Origin: JBBATK01 sp044228285 | GTDB lineage: Bacteria; Bacteroidota; Ignavibacteria; Kapaibacteriales; NICIL-2 | Assembly (NCBI GenBank): GCA_044228285.1 | Contig: JBGAVD010000002.1 | Coordinates: 62,001-126,000, forward strand | DNA length: 64,000 bases | Reading direction: 5' to 3' | Shown: positions 44,435 to 53,125 of the stretch, in pieces | Position numbering within the stretch: position 1 is the first letter of the stretch | Layout of the letters: each line of letters opens with the position of its first letter | Notes under the pieces: model-generated | Seen by the model: only the letters and a program-made list of their open reading frames with translations | Told to the model about the DNA's origin: nothing | The model's database searches: none | Program-made: the position numbers and the translations under genes

Positions 44435-44912
44435 TGACCGTGTACTCACGCGGAATCCTAGAAATGTGAAAAAAGTCAGGGTAGCAATCAATGCATAGAG
44501 CGAAGTGCCGAATTGTCCGTGGACCACGATCTGTCCATACCCAGCACAAGAACTTCTTAGTGGTAAAAGTTCAGTAAAATAAGGAATTCTGTGGAATGAG
44601 AGAGCTTTGGCGGCGAAGCGAGTGCCTCTTTTCATGGAGCGCTACCGGTTCAAATGTGGCACATTCGACAGAGGTCAAACGTGTCTTTTGCTTCCGTCTG
44701 GAGCTGCGTCCGGCAACATTAAGCCCTTAAGCGGAAGAATTGGCCATTTCGCTCCAGTATTGTTGGTCCAATGTACAGCTGTGCTCCTACTGCCTATGGC
44801 ATCTACTGGATTCCACCACAGAGTAGCCTGGCTGACACGACATGGAAAAACGAGCTCAATGGAGCCTCCAAAGCGAGCAATTGACGAGTCGGTCGACAAT
44901 GACTTGGCGCGT
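44435..44912. other. 478-base gap between wza- and wecB-like genes
   Basis: No credible gene is seen in either strand, although frames of 98-156 codons can be opened and run into the neighbouring genes in the wrong frame. The gap could carry the promoter of the minus-strand polysaccharide genes; no sharp motif is recognised. Confidence 0.5.
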
Positions 44913-46019
44913 CTAAAGTTTGAAGATTTTATAACAAATGATCTCTGCAATGCGGTCCGCGGCGTGTCCATCCCAAAGCAATGGAACCGTACCTACTTTA
45001 CGAGTATGGTGCAGCATTCGATCGATCTCGCGACGCATGTTCAGGGCAGTGGGATGAATCAGGATGTTCGTACCTAGCTCTACGGTAACTGGACGTTCGG
45101 TGGTAGTTCTTAGGGTAATACAACCCACGCCAAGAGCAGTAGTTTCCTCTTGAATGCCGCCTGAGTCGGTCATCACAAAGTCTGCATTCTTCATAAGTGC
45201 CAGAAATGGCACATAGCCCTGTGGGTCGATGAGGTGAACGCGAGGGTGCTTCGCTAACAGTTCCTCCATCCCGAAGGACTGAATATTCTTGCGCGTGCGC
45301 GGGTGAACGGGAAACACCACGTCTCGCTCTGCGCTAAGCTCACAGAAGAGCTCCAGAAGCATGCGAAGCTGTGCTTCATCGTCCACGTTACTCGGACGAT
45401 GGATGGTCATGAGCACATACTTCTTTGGCTCAAGTTTGAGATCCTGTACGATGCTTGATTGATTCGCTTTATCAAGTGCATAATGCAGTGAGTCAATCAT
45501 GGTATTGCCAACAAAGAAGGTGCGTTCTTCTGGGAAACCATCATGCAGTAAGTGATCGAGTCCGCTCTGCTCGGTTACAAAACAATAATCGCAGATAGCA
45601 TCTGTAGCCATACGATTGATCTCTTCTGGCATCGTTCTATCGAACGAGCGTAAACCAGCCTCTACGTGTGCTGTTGCGATGTGTAGCTTCGCGGCAGTGA
45701 GCACACATGCGATGGTGGAATTGACGTCACCAACAACGATGACGAGGTCCGGTTGAGCATCAAGAAGTACTTTCTCAAACTCAACCATGACCCTTGCTGT
45801 CTGTTCTGCATGAGAGCCACTACCCACACCAAGAAAGTACCGAGGTGCTGGCATTTCAAGGTCATTAAAGAACGCATCAGACATCGCCGCATCGTAATGC
45901 TGACCTGTGTGGCAGATAGAATGATCGATGCTGGCGGCATAGCGCGCAAAGGCGCGATGTATAGGCGCTACCTTCATGAAGTTCGGACGAGCACCAACAA
46001 CGGAAAGGATTTTTTTCAT
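44913..46019 (-). CDS. wecB: UDP-N-acetylglucosamine 2-epimerase (non-hydrolysing)
   Basis: The 368-residue enzyme converts UDP-GlcNAc to UDP-ManNAc for surface glycans. Family blocks are present: VVGARPNFMKVAPIHRAF, HTGQHYDAAMS, VVGDVNSTIA, HVEAGLRSFDRTMPEEINR, FVGNTMIDSL, LMTIHRPSNVDD, and TDSGGIQEETTALGVGCI (active-site region). Length is typical. Confidence 0.95.
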   Translation of the reverse strand: MKKILSVVGARPNFMKVAPIHRAFARYAASIDHSICHTGQHYDAAMSDAFFNDLEMPAPRYFLGVGSGSHAEQTARVMVEFEKVLLDAQPDLVIVVGDVNSTIACVLTAAKLHIATAHVEAGLRSFDRTMPEEINRMATDAICDYCFVTEQSGLDHLLHDGFPEERTFFVGNTMIDSLHYALDKANQSSIVQDLKLEPKKYVLMTIHRPSNVDDEAQLRMLLELFCELSAERDVVFPVHPRTRKNIQSFGMEELLAKHPRVHLIDPQGYVPFLALMKNADFVMTDSGGIQEETTALGVGCITLRTTTERPVTVELGTNILIHPTALNMRREIDRMLHHTRKVGTVPLLWDGHAADRIAEIICYKIFKL

Positions 46020-46173
46020 ATCTGCTAATTCACACTTTGTAGTTATCTAAGTATCACTTCATGCTCTGCTGTCAGCTGATAATCGTATGCGTCGAACTGA
46101 GCACCCTGCAAACTCGAGCATCAACAAGAGATTTTTCTTACACGCGGCGGGCTGCGCCCGCGCGAACCTCCTG

Positions 46174-48021
46174 CTACATCCCAACCAGCTTCAGATAGTC
46201 CGCACCAACAGGTGTGCGCAACTGCTGTGCCTTGCGAACATCTTCTCGTGCTTTAACCAAGTCTCCCATCATGTAGTAACAGCGGGATCGGTTGAGATAG
46301 GTTCCGCCATCTTGCTTAAGACGTAATGCATGGTTGAAGTTCTCGAGTGCCTCCGGGTACTGCTTGTAGAAGTTGAAGAGGGCAGTGCCACGGCTGTTGA
46401 GTAAGTCAGGATCTTCAGGACTAAACTGAAGTGCTCGGTTAAAGTCTGCCAATGCCTCCGCACCGTGTCCGGTTCTCAAATTCGCAGTGCCACCGATCGA
46501 ATATCCAACGGGATCATCTGGCATAAGTCGTTTCAATGCAGCGGCATCCTGTAAAGCTTCAGCTGGACGGTTCAGTCGAAGCAGAACAATGCCACGAATG
46601 CGATACCCAGCTGCATGTTTAGGGTCCACTTTCAGCGCTGTGTCACAATCTGTCAATGCTTGTAGGTTCATAGCATTAGCGCGAGAAGCGTATGCTGGAT
46701 CACCTGCAAGAGTACTTATATGGTTCGCACGATTGGTTCGGGGAACACTCGTATATGGATAGTGGGAGATCACATCTGTCCACAATGTCTCGCTATCATG
46801 CCACACTTGAGTACGTTGATAACTCATCGGACCAAAAACACCGATAGCTACGAGTGACATAGCACTTAAGACCACACGCGATGAGGAGAGGCGCGATGCC
46901 ATACCCGATAACATGAAGGCAATACCAATGTATGGCACGTAGGTGTATCGCTCCGAGACAATGGTGTTCCCGAACGATACAAGCTGCAGTACGAGTAAGA
47001 GATTAGTGACGTAGAAAAGCATCCCAAATACAACCACTCGGTCTTGTCGTTTCAGCCAGGTAAATGCGGCCATGACAGCCACTATCAACGGCGATATGTA
47101 AATCTGCCAACCGAGGTTATCGATGGGTGGATATGGATGGAAAGTCGAGAGTGGATAGGGGACAAAGAACCTAACAAAGTAGGTCATCAAAGCATAGGAC
47201 GCATAGAGTGGCCGAATGCCGAGTGAGATGCTGTCGAGGCTCGACACTGCTTTCGCTGATTGTATCTTCAAGGTGATGACTGCAAAGATCCCAGCCAGGA
47301 TAAAGGCTGGTAGCTTCTCCAGTATCGATCGGCTTGTAAATCTGCGTCCCTTCAAATAGTCCAAGAGTAACAACACCAGTGGTAACACAATTGCTGCAGG
47401 TTTGGAAAGAAGGGATAGTGCAAAGAGAAAGAGGCTGAGCGCTAAGTAGAGGCTTTTTTCACGAACCAGGTATTCCCAGTAACTAATAAGTGAGAGAAGG
47501 AAGAACAATGTATAGAGCACGTCTTTTCGTTCGGATACCCAAGCTACAGATTCCACGTGCATGGGATGCAAACCAAAAATGAGAGCAGTAAACAGAGCAA
47601 TAAGTCTGTTTCCTTTGCTAAGCTGCAGGATAAACCAGAATACGAGTCCGGAATTGACTATGTGGAGCAGAAGGTTTGTTAGCAGATAGCTCGATGGATT
47701 GAGCTGGGTGCTTTGGTAGTTCCACGCTAAGCTCAGAACCGTTAAAGGATGATAGTTGGATACTACAGGTTGGTTAACATCAAAGATGCCATTGTAGTCT
47801 GGTCCAATAAGCAGCTTGTTATTGAGCACATAAAAAAGGTCGTCCCAGTTCGTAAACTGGTTGTTGAGCATCGGCGAGAAACAAAGTCCTACAAGGGCGA
47901 GGACGCCAATGATCCACAAGAGTGGGTGTCCTGCGGTCAACCCAACATTGATGTTCTGCGAGCTAGGTGCTGCCAACTCACTGCCAGCTTTTGTAACACT
48001 ACGTTTTTTGTTCTTGGCCAT
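46174..48021 (-). CDS. TMTC-like GT-C membrane protein with TPR domain
   Basis: A 615-residue protein: N-terminal ~400 residues with about 10-11 TMs and the GT-C pattern FTNWDDLFYVLNN (acidic residues after TM1) and HPMHVESVAWVSERKD, then a TPR region (DCDTALKVDPKHAAGYRIRG; ALADFNRALQFSPEDPDLLN; ALENFNHALRLKQDGGTYLN). This matches bacterial relatives of TMTC O-mannosyltransferases, which use polyprenyl-phosphate sugars. The nearby DPM1-like gene could supply such a donor. Protein O-glycosylation is an inferred role. Confidence 0.8.
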   Translation of the reverse strand: MAKNKKRSVTKAGSELAAPSSQNINVGLTAGHPLLWIIGVLALVGLCFSPMLNNQFTNWDDLFYVLNNKLLIGPDYNGIFDVNQPVVSNYHPLTVLSLAWNYQSTQLNPSSYLLTNLLLHIVNSGLVFWFILQLSKGNRLIALFTALIFGLHPMHVESVAWVSERKDVLYTLFFLLSLISYWEYLVREKSLYLALSLFLFALSLLSKPAAIVLPLVLLLLDYLKGRRFTSRSILEKLPAFILAGIFAVITLKIQSAKAVSSLDSISLGIRPLYASYALMTYFVRFFVPYPLSTFHPYPPIDNLGWQIYISPLIVAVMAAFTWLKRQDRVVVFGMLFYVTNLLLVLQLVSFGNTIVSERYTYVPYIGIAFMLSGMASRLSSSRVVLSAMSLVAIGVFGPMSYQRTQVWHDSETLWTDVISHYPYTSVPRTNRANHISTLAGDPAYASRANAMNLQALTDCDTALKVDPKHAAGYRIRGIVLLRLNRPAEALQDAAALKRLMPDDPVGYSIGGTANLRTGHGAEALADFNRALQFSPEDPDLLNSRGTALFNFYKQYPEALENFNHALRLKQDGGTYLNRSRCYYMMGDLVKAREDVRKAQQLRTPVGADYLKLVGM

Positions 48022-48188
48022 ACAGAGTCTCTCAATCTGAACTGGAAATCATGCTGTTTCATCAACGCAATGCAGGGCAGCGCTCGGAACGAAGTGATCG
48101 CTCAAGGTCTGTCCAATGCACTTTAGGCATTCGATATACAACAGAGAGAAGGAAATACCAAGAACTGTGCCTGATTTTTCAGGGCGAC

Positions 48189-49970
48189 TTAGTTATCGCG
48201 ATAGCGTTTCTTGAAGTCCGGACGCCCGCTGGAACGATCACTTCGACCGCCGCTTCCTCCGCGATCTCCACCACCGCCATAAGGACGACGTCCTCCACGA
48301 TCTCCACCGCCACCGCTATACGAGCGCTCGCGAGGCTGGTATGAACCACCGCCGGATGAAGGGCGGCCACCATCGATGTCAGCGCGGATACGGCGTCCTC
48401 GGTACACTTCACCTTGGAATGCACTCACAACTTGGTTCAAAGAGTCGGCTTCAACATCGATAAAGGAATAGGTATCCTTGATGTCCATACGTCCAAATAT
48501 GGCACTCTTCGTATTGCTCGTATCACACAAGAAACGAAGCAGTTTACCTGGGTCGAATCCGTCCATGGTGCCCAGATTAATGAACATGCGCGATCCACTA
48601 CGGCGGCGCGCACTCGAGTCACGCGTGTGGTCACGCGAAGACAAATTGGCATTGATATCTTGAGCGTTTCGGTAGTACTCTAAGAAGCGATTGAATTCGA
48701 TCGAAACGAAACGAGTTACTAAGTCTTCTTTGGAGAGATCTTCAAGTTCAGCCCGAACTGCAGGCAGATACTTCGAGATACCTTTCTCATCAACTTCAAC
48801 ATCATGGATACGCTTTACAAGCGCCATGAGTTGGCTTTCGCACACTTCAGCAGGACCAGGAATGCGACCTAGGCGGAATTTCTTACCTATAACATTCTCA
48901 AGCTTTTTGATAGCGTACAGTTCCTTCACTGTAATCAATACAATCGAGATTCCGGACTTCCCAGCGCGAGCTGTTCGACCACTACGATGGGTGTAGTTCT
49001 CAATTTCGTCTGGAAGGTTGTATTGAATAACGTGGGTAACGTCGTTAACGTCGATGCCTCGTGCCGCTACGTCTGTTGCGACAAGGAGCTGCAAGGAGCG
49101 CTGACGGTAATGTCCCATGACTTTATCACGCATAGGCTGACTGAGATCTCCGTGGAGAGCGTCGGCGTTATAGCCATCGCGGACGAGCTTTTCGGCAACG
49201 TCTTGGGTTTCATTCTTTGTTCGACAGAATACGATGGCAAAGATGTCTGGGGTTGCATCCACAAGTCGCTTGAGCGCTTCGTATCGATCGCGAGCTTGAA
49301 CGACATAGTACACGTGCTCGATGTTTTCAGCGCCAGTGTTCTTGGTGCCTACTTGTAATTCATGAGCATCATGCATGTAGTTGCTCGCGATGCTCCGAAC
49401 TTCGTTCGGCATCGTTGCCGAGAACAACCAAGTGTGTTTGTCCTTTGGTGTGTTCTGAAGAATTGAGTCGATCTCATCACGGAAACCCATGTTGAGCATT
49501 TCATCTGCTTCATCAAGAACCACGAAGCGAACGCCGCTGATGTCAGCTGATCTGCGCTCAATAAGGTCAATCAAACGTCCAGGGGTTGCAACGATGATGT
49601 GCGCGCCATCACGCAGCTCACGCATCTGCTTTGCAATGTTCGCACCACCGTAGATAGGTACGATATTGATGCGACCAGAGTACTTCGCAAAGTTCTGGAG
49701 ATCGTTGGTGATTTGTACACAAAGCTCGCGTGTTGGCGCAAGCACTAATGCTTGGGCTTTACGAGCGCTGATATCGATCTTTTCAAGCAGGGGCAAACCG
49801 TATGCTGCTGTCTTACCAGTTCCTGTCTGCGCAAGGCCGATAAAATCGGTGTCTTTTTCCAGCAGTACAGGGATCGTCTTTTCCTGGATAGGGGTGGGTT
49901 GTGTGAACCCAAGTTCGCTTACCGCGCGTACGAGGCTTTCGCGAATTCCAAGGCTTTCAAATGCATTCAT
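48189..49970 (-). CDS. deaD: DEAD-box RNA helicase, DbpA/CsdA-like
   Basis: A 593-residue helicase: Q-motif (FTQPTPIQEKTIPVLL), motif I AQTGTGKT (~47-54), Ia PTRELC, II DEAD (VVLDEADEML), III FSATMP, V VATDVAARGID, VI HRSGRTARAG. Residues ~465-540 hold a DbpA-type RNA-binding domain (FINLGTMDGFDPGKLLRFLC, KDTYSFIDV). The last ~50 residues are Gly/Arg/Ser-rich (GGGGDRGGRRPYGGGGDRGG). It unwinds structured RNA in ribosome assembly, decay or cold adaptation. Confidence 0.94.
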   Translation of the reverse strand: MNAFESLGIRESLVRAVSELGFTQPTPIQEKTIPVLLEKDTDFIGLAQTGTGKTAAYGLPLLEKIDISARKAQALVLAPTRELCVQITNDLQNFAKYSGRINIVPIYGGANIAKQMRELRDGAHIIVATPGRLIDLIERRSADISGVRFVVLDEADEMLNMGFRDEIDSILQNTPKDKHTWLFSATMPNEVRSIASNYMHDAHELQVGTKNTGAENIEHVYYVVQARDRYEALKRLVDATPDIFAIVFCRTKNETQDVAEKLVRDGYNADALHGDLSQPMRDKVMGHYRQRSLQLLVATDVAARGIDVNDVTHVIQYNLPDEIENYTHRSGRTARAGKSGISIVLITVKELYAIKKLENVIGKKFRLGRIPGPAEVCESQLMALVKRIHDVEVDEKGISKYLPAVRAELEDLSKEDLVTRFVSIEFNRFLEYYRNAQDINANLSSRDHTRDSSARRRSGSRMFINLGTMDGFDPGKLLRFLCDTSNTKSAIFGRMDIKDTYSFIDVEADSLNQVVSAFQGEVYRGRRIRADIDGGRPSSGGGSYQPRERSYSGGGGDRGGRRPYGGGGDRGGSGGRSDRSSGRPDFKKRYRDN

Positions 49971-50519
49971 TCAGGGGAGGTCAAAGAATATGAAGGGGTA
50001 GTGAAGCCTCAAATTACGCAATTCGGCGTCGGGAAGCTGGAGTATTTGCTTTCAATGCTTGTTCGGAACAGTCATGGAGCTGCCGAGCGTCAGAGTTCTT
50101 CTGCTAAAAATCGGTATTCTCGAGGATATTTGAAGCTTTCGTCGAATAAGCAAGTCGTTCATTTGCTGAAGTGTCAAAGTGCGGGGCATAGCTGAGATCC
50201 AGTCTCTTGGGGATGGTCGGCATCTACTTGCTGGGCTCCGTTCACAACAACTAGGACGCTACTTTTTGATTCATGACAGTGTTTTCACGAGCTATTCGTG
50301 ACGGCTTTGCATGCTTGCAGTCTAGGACAAAGGCTCGGAGCCAACCGGGTTATGGCGTAGGAGGCTGTGAAATTGCAGGAGGCGAACAAGAAGTCGTAGC
50401 CGAACAAGGCTTCACTACGAGCTTTTTGGCGACTATATTTGTAGAAGTGGCTTGGTTGCCGGTCTCAGTGTTGAGGCAGGAGCAGAGCCAACAAACACTT
50501 TTCATTCTTCAAGACTTTT
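49971..50519. other. 549-base divergent region between deaD and asnS
   Basis: This region must carry divergent promoters. A TATATTTG box lies at 50434-50441 on the asnS strand; TAATTTG, one base short of the same consensus, can be read for deaD near 50015-50022. No credible gene is seen; a plus-strand frame at 50273-50650 overlaps the start of asnS in another frame and looks fortuitous. Confidence 0.5.
50434..50441 (+). promoter_or_regulatory. TATATTTG box upstream of asnS
   Basis: An exact TATATTTG, identical to the one before rpsH, lies 78 bases before the asnS start. TTC at 50411-50413 is the nearest equivalent of the -33 TTG. It is a candidate -7 element only. Confidence 0.35.
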
Positions 50520-51875
50520 ATGCAATCGCGATACAAATCATTTCAATACGTCGAGCAATTGGGAACCTTGGTTGGCCAGCAGGTCACGTTAAATGGCTGG
50601 GTTCACAACATTACAGGCAAAGGAAAGTTGCAGTTCATCCAGCTACGTGATGGCAGCGGCATTGTACAGTGCGTCATGTTTAAGGGAAGTGTGAGCGAGG
50701 AGACCTTTGAGAAGGCGAAAAGTCTCGTTCAAGAAGCTTCTATTCGCATTGTGGGAACGGTTCGTGCTGAAGAACGTGCCGCTTCAGGCGTTGAAGTGGA
50801 CGTTGCCGAACTTGAGATCTTCCAGATTCCGTCAGAACAATATCCAATTACACCAAAAGAGCACGGTGTAGAGTTCTTGATGGAGAACCGTCATTTGTGG
50901 CTTCGTTCTACGCGACAACACGCTATCATGAGAATACGCGCAGTGGTTGCGAAAGCCATTCGGGACTTCTTTGATGGTAATGGATTCCGACTCATGGATT
51001 CTCCGATCCTCACGCCAAACGCGTGTGAAGGAACTTCTACACTTTTCGAAACCGAGTACTTTGATCTTGGTAAAGCCTATTTGACGCAGTCTGGTCAGTT
51101 GTATGCCGAGGCAAGTGCAATGGCATTGGGCAGAGTGTACACCTTTGGTCCAACCTTCCGTGCAGAAAAATCGAAGACGAAGCGTCACCTCACAGAGTTC
51201 TGGATGGTTGAGCCAGAAATGGCCTACTTTGATTTGAATGACGACATGGATCTAGCTGAAGACCTCGTCGAGTACATCGTAAGCTGTTGCCTGCGGGATT
51301 GTCAGCAAGAACTTGCTGTCATGGGGCGCGATATCTCAAAGCTAGAGAAAGTGAAGCGTCCTTTCCACCGCATGAGTTACAGCGAAGCTGTGCAATGGTT
51401 GAACGACAATAACATTCAACTCACGAAGAAGAAGAGCGACGGTACCGAGTATCAGATTGATTTTCCTTGGGGCGAGGACTTCGGTGCTCCACAAGAGGAA
51501 GCGATTATGAGTCAGTTTGAAAAGCCATGCATTGTGCATCGCTATCCGACCGAAGTGAAAGCGTTTTATATGAAGCGTGATCCTTCAAACGAGAAGGTAG
51601 TTCTGGCTATGGATATGTTAGCACCTGAGGGTGCTGGAGAAATCATCGGTGGCTCGCAGCGTGAGGATAATCATGATGCACTGCTCGAGCGCATCTTGCA
51701 CGAGAATCTACCTCAGGAAGCGTTCCAGTGGTATCTGGATTTGCGCAAGTTTGGTAGTGTTCCACATGCTGGCTTCGGACTTGGTTTGGAGCGTACGGTG
51801 AAGTGGATTAGTGGCGCGGATCACATTCGCGAAGTTATTCCATTCCCACGGATGATTTACCGTATTGTACCGTAG
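50520..51875 (+). CDS. asnS: Asparaginyl-tRNA synthetase
   Basis: The 451-residue class IIb synthetase has the OB-fold anticodon-binding domain (VTLNGWVHNITGKGKLQFIQ, LRDGSGIVQCV), motif 2 (FGPTFRAEKSKTKRHLTEFW) and motif 3 (GFGLGLERTVKWI). ENRHLWLRS and EGTSTLFETEYF are typical of AsnRS rather than AspRS, and WMVEPEMAYFDL fits. It charges tRNA-Asn. A terminator follows 20 bases after the stop. Confidence 0.96.
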   Translation: MQSRYKSFQYVEQLGTLVGQQVTLNGWVHNITGKGKLQFIQLRDGSGIVQCVMFKGSVSEETFEKAKSLVQEASIRIVGTVRAEERAASGVEVDVAELEIFQIPSEQYPITPKEHGVEFLMENRHLWLRSTRQHAIMRIRAVVAKAIRDFFDGNGFRLMDSPILTPNACEGTSTLFETEYFDLGKAYLTQSGQLYAEASAMALGRVYTFGPTFRAEKSKTKRHLTEFWMVEPEMAYFDLNDDMDLAEDLVEYIVSCCLRDCQQELAVMGRDISKLEKVKRPFHRMSYSEAVQWLNDNNIQLTKKKSDGTEYQIDFPWGEDFGAPQEEAIMSQFEKPCIVHRYPTEVKAFYMKRDPSNEKVVLAMDMLAPEGAGEIIGGSQREDNHDALLERILHENLPQEAFQWYLDLRKFGSVPHAGFGLGLERTVKWISGADHIREVIPFPRMIYRIVP

Positions 51876-51895
51876 TCCATTTTCTCTGATATTGC

Positions 51896-51937
51896 AAAGA
51901 CCCGGTTCGCCTTGCAGCGAACGGGTCTTTGTTTTTT
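51896..51937 (+). terminator. Intrinsic terminator after asnS
   Basis: AAAGACCC-G-GTTCGC pairs with GCGAAC-GGGTCTTT (14 bp with one bulged G, loop CTTGCA), followed by GTTTTTT. It is a strong Rho-independent terminator. Confidence 0.88.
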
Positions 51938-52106
51938 CAAGGGTAGATGTTGATCAAGAGGCAAGTCTCGCTTGCAGCAACTCTCGATGTCTAGTGCGAC
52001 GAAGGTCTCTGGTTGAAACACGAATCGTCATCCGTCCACAGTGATTGCATCGGAAGCGATGCCCTTGCACATTGAATTGTCTGTTTCCTTTGAACTGTAT
52101 TCCTCT

Positions 52107-52538
52107 ATGACTGAGCAGCTAAACCGTAGAACAGTATTGCAGAGGCTTCTTGAGGTAGCCATTGTGCTGCCATTGGGTTGGATGGGAATACATGCCATGA
52201 TGCCAAGGCTAGGACTATCAAAGCGAATTCAAAAGCGTAGCCTTGGGCCAGTGAACGAGTTGTTTGCTACAAAAGATCACGTTGTGACCACAATTGGCAG
52301 CACTCCAGCTATTGTGTTTCAAGGCAAAGAGAGTATTGAGGCTTTCAGTTTAGAGTGTACACATGCACGTTGCACGGTTCGCTACAATGACCAAAGTGCA
52401 GAGTTTGTGTGTCCATGTCATGGTGGGAGTTTTCACCGAGATGGAAGTGTGAAAAATGCGCCCCCACGTAAGCCACTACAGCGCTTGTTTGTGAGTCAGC
52501 ATGATGGACTCGTCTATCTCAGCGATCGAGTTCTTTGA
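52107..52538 (+). CDS. Rieske [2Fe-2S] protein
   Basis: A 143-residue protein with an N-terminal membrane anchor (RTVLQRLLEVAIVLPLGWMG) preceded by NRR, a twin-Arg-like start. The cluster-binding motifs are CTHARC and CPCHGGSFHRDG: both Cys-x-His pairs and the two extra Cys forming the disulfide are present, as in high-potential Rieske proteins of cytochrome bc complexes. ATG 52107 is chosen so that the anchor starts the protein. No cytochrome b or other bc gene is next to it. Confidence 0.88.
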   Translation: MTEQLNRRTVLQRLLEVAIVLPLGWMGIHAMMPRLGLSKRIQKRSLGPVNELFATKDHVVTTIGSTPAIVFQGKESIEAFSLECTHARCTVRYNDQSAEFVCPCHGGSFHRDGSVKNAPPRKPLQRLFVSQHDGLVYLSDRVL

Positions 52539-52607
52539 TCAGTAATAAAGCTATCCAACGAAGGCATCAAGCGAGTTTCGAGCAGCACAGTAGAGCACTC
52601 TATACTA

Positions 52608-53012
52608 CTATTCCGAAGTGTGAGAGTATGCCTCTGATACCAGTGAATCAATTACTGATTGCTGCAACAGAATCTGCGTTTGATGTCCGCTCGCAATCCT
52701 TCTTCGCGAAGAAAACGCTTCAATAGAACAGATCACTTTTCGCGCTGTGTACTCTATCACTTTCGCTTCAATGCGAACCGTATCGCCAACGGCGCACATG
52801 GCTTCATGCCGAAGACGCAGCTCACCGCCTATAGCGTTTTCATTCTCATCAAAGTACTTTTCAATAGCCCTTCGGGCTGCCACTTCAGAATGGTAACAGA
52901 GCCAGAAGGTAGAGTACACTGGATGAATGGCTTTGCCATCGAGTGTAGCGCACATTTCTGGACGTACCACGCATTCAAAATGTCCAACGGAGTGTTGTAC
53001 CTCCTGCTTCAT
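52608..53012 (-). CDS. Hotdog-fold thioesterase, FlK-like
   Basis: The 134-residue protein fits the FlK-like thioesterase group: a short strand with a hotdog helix (HPVYSTFWLCYHSEVAARRA), GGELRLRHEAMCAVGDTVRI and EAKVIEYTARKVICSIEAF, ending ASGHQTQILL. It probably hydrolyses an acyl-CoA or similar thioester. The stop is 69 bases from the Rieske gene stop (convergent). Confidence 0.72.
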   Translation of the reverse strand: MKQEVQHSVGHFECVVRPEMCATLDGKAIHPVYSTFWLCYHSEVAARRAIEKYFDENENAIGGELRLRHEAMCAVGDTVRIEAKVIEYTARKVICSIEAFSSRRRIASGHQTQILLQQSVIDSLVSEAYSHTSE

Positions 53013-53059
53013 AGTGTCCTCTGTTAGTGAATCATCTTCGACAAACTAGTTGAAACAAC

Positions 53060-53085
53060 AATGCTCGTGAGAACTCACGAGCATT
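53060..53085 (-). terminator. Hairpin terminator after smc
   Basis: AATGCTCGTGAG-AA-CTCACGAGCATT is a perfect 12-bp inverted repeat (53060-53085). On the minus strand it follows the smc stop by 40 bases and is followed by GTTGTTTC. It also lies just upstream of the thioesterase gene on the same strand. T-run is moderate. Confidence 0.6.
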
Positions 53086-53125
53086 GGTTGAATAGAGATA
53101 TCAGTGCGATGAAGGAAGAACTGGC

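Noticed and set aside
44607..45077. 156-codon plus-strand frame in the wza-wecB gap
   Set aside because: Ends antisense inside the wecB-like gene, with composition unlike real proteins of the region.
50273..50650. 125-codon plus-strand frame overlapping the asnS start
   Set aside because: Runs into asnS in another frame; no conserved features; the region holds the asnS promoter-like box.
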